DNA of 64,000 bases from Nonomuraea thailandensis (GTDB lineage Bacteria; Actinomycetota; Actinomycetes; Streptosporangiales; Streptosporangiaceae): NCBI RefSeq assembly GCF_024172165.1, contig NZ_JAMZEB010000002.1, positions 7,027,501 through 7,091,500 of the forward strand, in the 5' to 3' direction. Below, piece after piece: positions 1 through 7,680 of this stretch. Below the pieces are notes generated by a model. The model saw nothing but the letters and a program-made list of their open reading frames with translations, was not told the origin of the DNA and searched no databases. The position numbers and the translations under genes are program-made. Each line of letters begins with the position of its first letter. Within the stretch, counting starts at the first letter, position 1.

Positions 1-1833
1 TGCGACCTGGTGCTCGCCCTTTCCTCGGCCGCCGGCCTGCCGGCCGAGGCGCGGGCGCTGCTGGGGCCGGAGATCGGCGCCGAGGGCTTCGTGCTGGCCC
101 GGCGGGACGGCGTCACGGTGGTGCTCGCCGACGACCCCGCGGGCCTGTTGTACGGCTGGTTCGAGGTGGCCCGGCTGGGCGAGGCTGCGTTCGGCGAGGC
201 ACGACCGGCCCGGGCGCACCGCCCCGCGCTGCGCCGGCGCATGCTGGACCATTGGGACAACATCGACGTGCACCCGGTGATGGGCCAGGTCGAGCGCGGC
301 TACTCGGGCGGCTCGATCTTCTGGCTGGACGGCGCCCTGCGCGCGGACCTCACCCGGGTGCGCGCGTACGGCCGGCTGCTCGCCGCGACCGGCGTCAACG
401 CGGTCGCGATCAACAACGTGAACGTGCACACCGCCGAGGCCCACCTGCTGACCGACCGGCTCGGCGAGGTCGCCGCCGTCGCGGCGGAGCTGCGCCCGTA
501 CGGCATCCGCGTGCACCTGTCGGTCAACTTCGCCTCCCCGATCACGCTCGGCGGCCTGGACAGCGCCGACCCGCTGGACGAGGCCGTGCGCGAGTGGTGG
601 ACGCGCACGACCGGGCGGGTCTACGAGACGATCCCCGACTTCGGCGGCTACGTGGTCAAGGCCGACTCGGAGGGCCAGCCGGGACCGTTCGCGTACGGGC
701 GCAGCCACGCCGACGGCGCGAACATGCTGGCCGACGCCCTGGCCCCGCACGGCGGCGTCGTGTTCTGGCGCGCGTTCGTCTACAACCACCGCCAGGACTG
801 GCGTGACCGCTCCACCGACCGCGCCCGCGCGGCCCACGACCACTTCGCCCCGCTGGACGGCCGGTTCAGGGACAACGCGATCCTCCAGGTCAAGTACGGC
901 CCCATGGACTTCCAGACGCGCGAGCCGGTCTCCCCCGTGATCGCCGCCATGCCGGCCACCAGGCTCGCGGTGGAGCTGCAGGTGACGCAGGAGTACACCG
1001 GCCAGCAGCGGCACGTGTGCTACCTCGGCCCGATGTGGAGCGAGGTGCTCGGGTTCCGCTTCTGGGGGCCGGGCGAGCGCGCGGTCGCCGACGTGGCCGC
1101 GGGCGGCGGCCTGGTGGCGGTCTCCAATGTGGGCGACGACCCGTACTGGACGGGTCACCCGCTGGCCCAGGCCAACCTGTACGCGTTCGGCCGGCTCGCC
1201 TGGTCCCCCGAGCTCGACCCGGCGGCGATCCTGGACGAGTGGATCGGCCTGACCTTCCCCGGCGCGTCCGGCCTGGTGCGCGACACGCTGCACGAGATGA
1301 TGGACGGCTCCTGGGAGACCTACGAGCGTTACACCGCGCCGCTCGGCGTCGGCTTCATGGTGCGCCCCGGCCACCACTACGGCCCCGACGTGGACGGCTA
1401 CGAGTACACGCCGTGGGGCACCTACCACTTCGCCGACCGCGACGGCGTGGGCGTGGACCGCACCCGCGCGACCGGCACCGGCTACACCGGCCAGTACCCG
1501 GCGCCGTGGTCGGAGGTGTACGAGTCGCTCGCCGAGTGCCCCGACGAGCTGCTGCTCTTCTTCCACCACGTGCCGTACGAGCACGTGCTGCAGAGCGGCG
1601 TCACGGTCGTCCAGCACATCTACGACACCCACTTCGCGGGCGCCGAGGAGGCGGCCGGGATCCGGCTGGCGTGGGAGAAGCTGGCGGGCTCCGTGGACCC
1701 GGCGCTGTACGCGCGGGTCCAGGAGCGCCTCGACGAGCAGGTCCGGTGCGCGGAGGAGTGGCGCGACCAGGTCAACACCTATTTCCTGCGCAAGTCCGGA
1801 GTGCCCGACGCCCGGGGCAGGCAGATCTACTGA
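1..1833 (+). CDS. aguA: GH67 alpha-glucuronidase, 5' end cut by window edge
   Basis: The reading frame is open from base 1, so the start lies outside the window; 610 codons are visible against about 680-700 residues usual for GH67. The enzyme removes (4-O-methyl)glucuronic acid from the end of xylo-oligosaccharides and acts inside the cell; no signal peptide can be judged. The family active-site blocks are present: KADSEGQPGP with the acid Glu at bases 670-672, the GPMDFQ block with its Asp at 907-909, and a TQEY block with a Glu at 991-993 at the expected spacing. The gene converges on the minus-strand xylan operon and overlaps the DUF624 gene tail to tail by 7 bases. Its own promoter is not visible. 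Confidence 0.95.
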   Translation, partial: CDLVLALSSAAGLPAEARALLGPEIGAEGFVLARRDGVTVVLADDPAGLLYGWFEVARLGEAAFGEARPARAHRPALRRRMLDHWDNIDVHPVMGQVERGYSGGSIFWLDGALRADLTRVRAYGRLLAATGVNAVAINNVNVHTAEAHLLTDRLGEVAAVAAELRPYGIRVHLSVNFASPITLGGLDSADPLDEAVREWWTRTTGRVYETIPDFGGYVVKADSEGQPGPFAYGRSHADGANMLADALAPHGGVVFWRAFVYNHRQDWRDRSTDRARAAHDHFAPLDGRFRDNAILQVKYGPMDFQTREPVSPVIAAMPATRLAVELQVTQEYTGQQRHVCYLGPMWSEVLGFRFWGPGERAVADVAAGGGLVAVSNVGDDPYWTGHPLAQANLYAFGRLAWSPELDPAAILDEWIGLTFPGASGLVRDTLHEMMDGSWETYERYTAPLGVGFMVRPGHHYGPDVDGYEYTPWGTYHFADRDGVGVDRTRATGTGYTGQYPAPWSEVYESLAECPDELLLFFHHVPYEHVLQSGVTVVQHIYDTHFAGAEEAAGIRLAWEKLAGSVDPALYARVQERLDEQVRCAEEWRDQVNTYFLRKSGVPDARGRQIY

Positions 1834-2516
1834 CGGGTGAAGCGCTGCTGGACCTCGGTGATCATCGCGCGGCTGTTCCACAGGAGCGTCGCCGTGAGCA
1901 CCGAGGCCAGCAGCGCCGGCGCCGCCTCCGTGGCGAGCACCGTGACGCCGCCCGCCACGATGAGCAGGCACGTGTTGGCCAGGGTGGCGCCCGGGAAGCG
2001 GCCCAGCGAGTACGCCGCCAGCTTGGCCACGTCCACCGCCCTGAACGCGAACAGTGACGTGATGACCAGCGCGTTGGCCACCCACAGCGTGGCGCCCGCC
2101 GCCAGGACGACCAGCAGCGCCGCCCACCAGCCGGGCACCCCGGCGGCCGAGAAGTTGCCCAGGTTCGTCCCGACCAGGGCCAGCACCACCAGCCAGGGGA
2201 CCCAGATCTTCATGGCCGCGCCGAAGTTGAGCCGGTAACCGCGCCAGAACGCCGGCGCCGGGCGCAGCTCGGTCAGCTCCCGGCCGCGATGGCGCAGCGC
2301 GTACAGGGCGGCGGACAGCGCCGGGCCGGCGGGCAGCAGGCAGGCGGCCATCAGCGGCACGTTGCCGGCGGAGCGGTCGAGCAGGACCAGCGCCACCAGG
2401 CCCGGCACCGCGGTGAGCAGGACGAGCAGTTCGACGACCAGCAGGGTGTAGATCAGGGCGGAGATCCGCGAGAGCGGGCCGCTGCCGAACTGGCGTGAGG
2501 TCGTCACGTCGCCCAT
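1827..2516 (-). CDS. DUF624 (YesL-like) membrane protein
   Basis: This 229-residue protein has about five hydrophobic helices, starting with a segment near residues 18-45. Its layout matches the YesL/DUF624 family, which is repeatedly found beside LplA/LplB/LplC sugar importers and plant-glycan hydrolases. The molecular role of the family is not established; a helper role in oligosaccharide uptake is inferred from neighbourhood only. It is the last gene of the minus-strand operon, 37 bases after the GH39 gene, and its end overlaps the convergent GH67 gene. Confidence 0.8.
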   Translation of the reverse strand: MGDVTTSRQFGSGPLSRISALIYTLLVVELLVLLTAVPGLVALVLLDRSAGNVPLMAACLLPAGPALSAALYALRHRGRELTELRPAPAFWRGYRLNFGAAMKIWVPWLVVLALVGTNLGNFSAAGVPGWWAALLVVLAAGATLWVANALVITSLFAFRAVDVAKLAAYSLGRFPGATLANTCLLIVAGGVTVLATEAAPALLASVLTATLLWNSRAMITEVQQRFTRQ

Positions 2517-2553
2517 CGCGTGCCCCTCTCCAGGCGCCCCGGGCCGTCGCCGG

Positions 2554-4065
2554 TCACGTGCTCTCCGCCAGGCCGAGCAGCCGGCGGTCGTCCCACCACG
2601 GCGGGGTCTCGTCCACCACCGGGCTGAGCTCGACGAGCGTGACCTCGTGGCGGTCGAGCGTCAGGTCGAGCTCGACCATTCCGCCGGTGACCGGCAGGCT
2701 CCGGTGGCGGCGGACCGGTTCCGCCGCTTCTCGGAGGATATCGAGCTGCTTGGGGTGCGGTGACCGGGGGCGCCCCATTTCAGACCAGGCCGTCCACGCG
2801 TTGCCCATCTCCTCGCTCACCGACGAGCGCAGCATGAACGCCGAGCCGCCCTGGACCGGGACGGCCAGGCGCACGGTGTGCCCGGCGACGGCCGGACCGC
2901 CCGTGACGTCCACCGGAGCCCACGCCAGCACGGTCACCCGGCCGCCGGAGTCCCTGGTCACGAGGTGGTCCTCGCCCCTGGTCAGGAGCTGGTCGCCCAT
3001 GCGCGCCATGAACGCGTACAGGTGGTAGGTGGGCTTCTTGATCTGCCGGTGCGTCAGCAGGCCGAAGCCGCCGTGGAAGATCGAGGTCGGGATCCCGACC
3101 TCCTCGAACATGTCGCTGAACGTCCAGTACGAGAAGGAGTCCACCAGCTCGCCGCCCTCGGCCAGCACGGGCGCTAGGTAGGCGGCGTTGAAGGCCGTGT
3201 CGTGGACGGGGTTGTCGGGGCGGTAGGAGGAGTTGAACTCGGTGATGTGCACCGGCAGCTCCGCCAGCGGGCCGCCCGCGAGCTGCCGGCGCGTGGTGGC
3301 GAACTGCTCCAGCAGGCCGGAGGCGGGGCCCATCGTCTGGTGCACGCCGAACGGCACATGCTGGGCCGGGCCCGAGGTGTAGGCGTGGCGGCTGAGGAAG
3401 TCCACCGGCACGTCGCGGGCGGTGACGAAGTCGGCGAAGCGCGGCATCCACTCGTCGGAGCCGGGTGAGATGGACGGGCCGCCGACCTGCAGCGACGCGT
3501 CCACGTCCTTGATCGTGCGGGCGGTGATCTCGTACAGGCGGTGGTAGGCGGCCTCGTCGGCGCCCTGCCAGAAGTCCTTGAGGTTGGGCTCGTTCCAGAC
3601 CTCGATCGGCCAGCGGCGCACCCGGTCGAGGCCGTAGCGGTCGATCAGGTGGGTGAGCGTGGCCCTGACCAGCTCGGCCCACTCCTGCCACGAGCTGGGC
3701 GGGGTGACGTTGCCGCGCCACCAGAACACGGTCTGCTCGCCGGAGGCCAGCCCCGAGGGCATGAAGCCCAGCTCCAGGAACGGCTCGATGCCCAGCTCCA
3801 GGTAGGCGTCGACGACCTGGTCCAGGTAGGTGAACGAGTGCCGGACGTGCCGCTCGCCCCCGTACTCGTAGGGCCGGTGCACGCCGACGCCGTCGCTGAA
3901 CAGGCCGTGGCCGCGGATGTGCCGGAAGCCGATCTCCCGCTGGACGAGCGCCAGCGAGTCCTGGTAGTCGCGCCGCAGCGCGAGGTCGAAGCGTCCGGTG
4001 CCGACGCAGAAGCGCCAGGCGTCGGACAGCCGCCCGGAGGGCTCGCCGGGGACGAGGTTGCGCAT
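2554..4065 (-). CDS. GH39 beta-xylosidase
   Basis: The 503-residue protein has the GH39 (beta/alpha)8 signature. The acid/base Glu sits in WNEPNL (about E159) and the nucleophile Glu in HITEFNSSY (about E276). No signal peptide is present, so it probably releases xylose from imported xylo-oligosaccharides in the cytoplasm. Length is normal for the family. It starts at an ATG preceded by an AAGGA ribosome site. It lies in the operon after the binding-protein gene, separated from it by a strong hairpin (4089-4128) that may lower its expression. Some GH39 members are alpha-iduronidases; the xylan context favours xylosidase. Confidence 0.9.
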   Translation of the reverse strand: MRNLVPGEPSGRLSDAWRFCVGTGRFDLALRRDYQDSLALVQREIGFRHIRGHGLFSDGVGVHRPYEYGGERHVRHSFTYLDQVVDAYLELGIEPFLELGFMPSGLASGEQTVFWWRGNVTPPSSWQEWAELVRATLTHLIDRYGLDRVRRWPIEVWNEPNLKDFWQGADEAAYHRLYEITARTIKDVDASLQVGGPSISPGSDEWMPRFADFVTARDVPVDFLSRHAYTSGPAQHVPFGVHQTMGPASGLLEQFATTRRQLAGGPLAELPVHITEFNSSYRPDNPVHDTAFNAAYLAPVLAEGGELVDSFSYWTFSDMFEEVGIPTSIFHGGFGLLTHRQIKKPTYHLYAFMARMGDQLLTRGEDHLVTRDSGGRVTVLAWAPVDVTGGPAVAGHTVRLAVPVQGGSAFMLRSSVSEEMGNAWTAWSEMGRPRSPHPKQLDILREAAEPVRRHRSLPVTGGMVELDLTLDRHEVTLVELSPVVDETPPWWDDRRLLGLAEST

Positions 4066-4088
4066 GGGTCAGTCCTTGGAAAATAGGC

Positions 4089-4128
4089 GGCCGGGCCGCC
4101 CCCTCGGCAGGTTGGGGGCGGCCCGGCC
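4089..4128 (-). terminator. Intra-operon hairpin between binding-protein and GH39 genes
   Basis: A perfect 15-bp inverted repeat (arms 4089-4103 and 4114-4128) with a 10-base loop lies 11 bases after the binding-protein stop and 23 bases before the GH39 start. There is no T run. Such hairpins after a binding-protein gene often cause partial termination or protect the upstream message, giving more binding protein than downstream enzyme. Confidence 0.7.
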
Positions 4129-4139
4129 GGGACAGGGGG

Positions 4140-5780
4140 TCAGCCGCCGTGTGCCTTCTTGAAGCGGTCGTAGGCGCCGTTCACGAGGGTGACGTACTGG
4201 GTGGAGTTCTTGGACTCCAGCTCCTTGACGTAGGCGTCCCACTCGGCGAGGTCACGCTCGCCCAGGATGAACTTCAGCGTGTTCTGGGTGACGTGGTCCT
4301 TCAGCGGCGTCTCCCAGAGCGAGACCTGCTCGCGCTCCTCCTCGCTGAGCGGCGCGGCCGGCTCGACGGGCCAGGTCTTCCTGGCGTTCATCACGTTCTG
4401 GAACTCCATCTCCTCGTCCGAGAACGTGGACTGGAGCAGCTTGGTGGGGCCGCCGTAGGCGAACACGCCGTTGCCGAAACCGAAGTCCTTCTGCAGGTGC
4501 TTCGGCGCGCCGGGGTTCAGGCCGACGTAGTCGATGTCGTCGGCCAGCTTGTACTTGTCGCCTTCCTTGGTGAACGTCGTGCCCTCGACGCCCCACTTGG
4601 CGAACTCCAGGCCCGCGTCGGAGTACCAGAGCCAGTCGATGAGCTGCATCATCGCAACGAAGTTCTTGTTCTCCAGGGCCTTCTTGGAGATCATGATGCC
4701 GTTCTCCAGGCGGGTGGCGACCTTGACGTCGCCCGCCGGGCCGGTCGGCACCGGAATCTTGACGATCTTGGCGTCCTTGATGTTCTCGGTCAGCGCCGCC
4801 CGGTAGTCGTTGATCAGCACCTGCGCGTTGGTGCTGATCACGAAGGACTTGCCGGAGATGAACTTCTGCTTGGCGGCCTCGTCCTGCTGGGTGAAGCTCT
4901 CGGGGTCGAGCAGCTTCTCCTTCACCAGCTTGTTCAGGTACTCGATCGCCTGCTTGTACTGCGGCATGGCGCCGGTGTAGACGAACTTGCCCTGGGCGGC
5001 GTCGAACGTCGCGTGCTGGTACTCCCAGCCGCCCTTGGTGCCGTACGCCTGCGCGATGAGCTTGATCAGGTTACCGCCGGGCGTGGGCACGCCCCAGCGG
5101 TCGGTCATCGGGTAGAGGTCGGGGTACTCGGCCTTCATCGCCTTGAGCATGTTGTAGAAGTCGTCCAGCGTCTTGGGGACTTCCAGCTTCAGCTTCTCGA
5201 GGATGTCGGTGCGCACCGCGAAGGAGTAGTCGGCCCAGGCGGCCTCGTGCAGGCCGGGCAGCAGGTAGATCTTGCCGTCCGTCTGCATGATCGAGTTCAG
5301 CTCCGGCTGGAGCTGCCACTTGGCGACCTTGTCCTGGAAGTTGGGCATCAGGTTGAAGTAGTCGCTGACCGGAAGGATCGCGCCGGAGGAGACGAACGCC
5401 TCCTCCTGCGGGTGGTAGGTCTTCGGGATGATCAGCGGGGCGTCGCCGGCGGCGATGAGCAGGCCACGCTTCTTCTCGTAGTCGCTGAGCGGCACCTCGA
5501 CCGGCTTGAACGTGACATTGGTCCGCTTGGTCAGCTCCGACCAGAACAGCCAGTCGGGCTTGTTCGGGTAGAACGAGTGGTTGTTGTAGAGCACGTCGAA
5601 CGACAGCGGCTCGGTGGCCTTGAACTGCTGGCCGACGCCGTACGACGCCATCGAGCCCGCCTTGTTGGCCGCGTCCGTGGCCTTGGCCGGGGTCTCGCTG
5701 TCGCTGCCGCAGGCGGTCAGAGCGAGGGAGGCGAAGGCACCGAGGCCGATGATCGCCTGACGCCGCGAGATGTCGCGCAT
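4140..5780 (-). CDS. LplA-type sugar ABC importer binding lipoprotein
   Basis: This 546-residue extracellular solute-binding protein starts with a Tat-like SRRQAII motif, a hydrophobic stretch and the lipobox LTAC, so the mature protein should be a lipoprotein anchored by Cys 24. Its large size and its two YtcP/LplB-type permeases match the LplA class. In some Gram-positive bacteria, transporters of this class with GH67 genes take up aldouronic acids, and the neighbours here (GH67, GH39, GH3) suggest the same substrate; this is inference. No ATPase gene is present, as is usual where one shared MsiK-like ATPase serves several importers. Confidence 0.9.
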   Translation of the reverse strand: MRDISRRQAIIGLGAFASLALTACGSDSETPAKATDAANKAGSMASYGVGQQFKATEPLSFDVLYNNHSFYPNKPDWLFWSELTKRTNVTFKPVEVPLSDYEKKRGLLIAAGDAPLIIPKTYHPQEEAFVSSGAILPVSDYFNLMPNFQDKVAKWQLQPELNSIMQTDGKIYLLPGLHEAAWADYSFAVRTDILEKLKLEVPKTLDDFYNMLKAMKAEYPDLYPMTDRWGVPTPGGNLIKLIAQAYGTKGGWEYQHATFDAAQGKFVYTGAMPQYKQAIEYLNKLVKEKLLDPESFTQQDEAAKQKFISGKSFVISTNAQVLINDYRAALTENIKDAKIVKIPVPTGPAGDVKVATRLENGIMISKKALENKNFVAMMQLIDWLWYSDAGLEFAKWGVEGTTFTKEGDKYKLADDIDYVGLNPGAPKHLQKDFGFGNGVFAYGGPTKLLQSTFSDEEMEFQNVMNARKTWPVEPAAPLSEEEREQVSLWETPLKDHVTQNTLKFILGERDLAEWDAYVKELESKNSTQYVTLVNGAYDRFKKAHGG

Positions 5781-5818
5781 GGGGGGATCCTTTCTGGGGG
5801 TTGGGAGGCGCCGGGAGG

Positions 5819-6697
5819 TCAGCCCTTGACCGCGCCGAGCATGACGCCGGAGACGAAGAAGCGCTGGACGAACGGGTAGATGACCAGGATCGGCAGGACG
5901 GTGAGCACGATCGTCACCGCCTGGATGTTGGCCCCCACCTGCGTCACCTCGGCGGCAGCCGCGCCGTAGGAGTCCGCGCCGGTCGCGCCGGCGATGAGGT
6001 TGCGCAAATAGACCGTCACGGGGAACAGGTCAGAGCGGTCCATGTACAGGAACGCCCCGAACCAGGAGTTCCAGAACGAGACCGCGTAGAACAGGATCAT
6101 CGTGGCGATGACCGCCTTCGACAGCGGCAGCACGATCCGCCACAGGATGCCGTAGGTGTTCAGCCCGTCGATGGCGGCGGCCTCCTCCAGGTCCTGCGGC
6201 AGGCTCTCGAAGAACGCCTTCATGACCAGGAGGTTGAACACGCTGATGGCGTTGGGCAGGACGATCGCCCAGATCGAGTTCTTCATGCCGAGGCTGGTGA
6301 TCAGCACGTAGTTCGGGATCAGGCCGCCGGAGAAGAACATGGTGAAGACCGCGACGCCGACGAGGAACTTGCGGCCCTTGAGGTGCTTCTTGGACAGCAC
6401 GTACGCGTAGCACGTGGTCATCACCATCGCGATGAGCGTCGCGATGACCGTGTAGACGACCGTGTTCCAGTAGTTCGTCCAGAACATCGGGTCCGACGCG
6501 ACGATCTTGTACGTCGTCAGGTTGAACCCCTTGGGAACGAGGTTCACCTCACCCGCGGCGATGGCGCTCTGCGAGCTGAACGAGCGGGCCAGGATGTTGG
6601 CGAACGGGTAGAGCGTCACCACCACGACCAGCGCCAGGACGACGCCGTTGAACCACTGGAAGACGCGGTAGCCCCGGGTCATGTCGTGCGTTGTCAC
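5819..6697 (-). CDS. LplC/YtcP-type sugar ABC permease
   Basis: This inner-membrane permease has about six helices and the permease loop EAAAIDGLNTYGILWRIVLP, the site that contacts the ATPase. The GTG at 6697 overlaps the stop of the upstream permease gene as GTGA (292 residues), pointing to translational coupling; ATG at 6682 is a less likely alternative giving 287 residues. It lies 38 bases upstream of the binding-protein gene and forms with it and the next permease one oligosaccharide importer. Confidence 0.9.
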   Translation of the reverse strand: MTTHDMTRGYRVFQWFNGVVLALVVVVTLYPFANILARSFSSQSAIAAGEVNLVPKGFNLTTYKIVASDPMFWTNYWNTVVYTVIATLIAMVMTTCYAYVLSKKHLKGRKFLVGVAVFTMFFSGGLIPNYVLITSLGMKNSIWAIVLPNAISVFNLLVMKAFFESLPQDLEEAAAIDGLNTYGILWRIVLPLSKAVIATMILFYAVSFWNSWFGAFLYMDRSDLFPVTVYLRNLIAGATGADSYGAAAAEVTQVGANIQAVTIVLTVLPILVIYPFVQRFFVSGVMLGAVKG

Positions 6698-7680
6698 CAC
6701 AGGCTCGTCCCAACTGTGCGGCGGGAGATCACATTGGCCGAGAGGATCAGCACCAGGCCGACCAGCGCCTCGAACAGGCCGATCGCGGCGGCGTAGCTGA
6801 AGTTGCTCGCCTCCAGGCCCATCCGGTACACGTACGTCGAGATCACGTCGGCCGTCGGGTACGTCAGCGGGTTGTACAGCAGGAAGACCTTCTCGAAGCC
6901 CACCGCCATGAACGTGCCGATGTTGAGGATCAGCAGCGTGACCGCCGTGGGCCGGATGCCCGGCAGTGTCACGTGCCAGATCTGCCGCCACCGGCCGGCG
7001 CCGTCCATCCTGGCGGCCTCGTAGAGCTGGTCGTCGATGGTGGTCAGCGCGGCCAGGTAGAGGATCGTGCCCCAGCCGACGGTCTGCCAGACCTCCGAGC
7101 CGACGTAGATCGTCCGGAACCAGTCCGGGTCCTGCATGAACGAGATCTTCTCGCTGCCGATGTAGCCCAGGAACGCGTTGATCGGCCCGTCGATCGAGGT
7201 GATCTGCATGACGAGACCGGCCACGATGACGATCGACAGGAAGTGCGGCAGGTACGTCACCGACTGCAGGAACCGCTTGAGCGCGCGCCGCCGCACCTCG
7301 TTGAGCAGCAGGGCCAGCACGATCGGCAGCGGGAAGCAGAAGAGCAGGGTCAGCCCGCCGAGGACCAGCGTGTTGGTGAACACGTTCCAGAACGTCGGGT
7401 CGTTCAGGAACAGCTTCACGTAGCGCAGGCCCACCCACTCTTCGCCGAAGATGTTGCCGCCGGGCTCGAACTTCCTGAAGGCGATGACGTTGCCGATCAT
7501 CGGCGCGTACCGGAAGACCAGGAAGAACAGCAGCGGCAGCACCGCCAGCGAGTAGAGCTGCCAGTCACGGCGCAGCGCGCGCCCCCAGGAGCTGCCGCCC
7601 TCGCGCCGATGGCGCTTGGGGGCGGGTTCGGCCTCGGGCTCGCGCGCCGTGCCGACACTCAGCGTCTCGGATGTGCTCAT
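6694..7680 (-). CDS. LplB-type sugar ABC permease
   Basis: The 328-residue permease has a charged cytoplasmic N-terminus, about six membrane helices (the first near residues 42-62) and the EAARMDGAGRWRQIWHVTLP loop typical of MalF/LplB-type subunits. The ATG at 7680 overlaps the stop of the GH3 gene as ATGA. The frame stays open far upstream, but only this start gives a normal-length permease. It should form the channel with the neighbouring permease. Confidence 0.92.
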   Translation of the reverse strand: MSTSETLSVGTAREPEAEPAPKRHRREGGSSWGRALRRDWQLYSLAVLPLLFFLVFRYAPMIGNVIAFRKFEPGGNIFGEEWVGLRYVKLFLNDPTFWNVFTNTLVLGGLTLLFCFPLPIVLALLLNEVRRRALKRFLQSVTYLPHFLSIVIVAGLVMQITSIDGPINAFLGYIGSEKISFMQDPDWFRTIYVGSEVWQTVGWGTILYLAALTTIDDQLYEAARMDGAGRWRQIWHVTLPGIRPTAVTLLILNIGTFMAVGFEKVFLLYNPLTYPTADVISTYVYRMGLEASNFSYAAAIGLFEALVGLVLILSANVISRRTVGTSLW

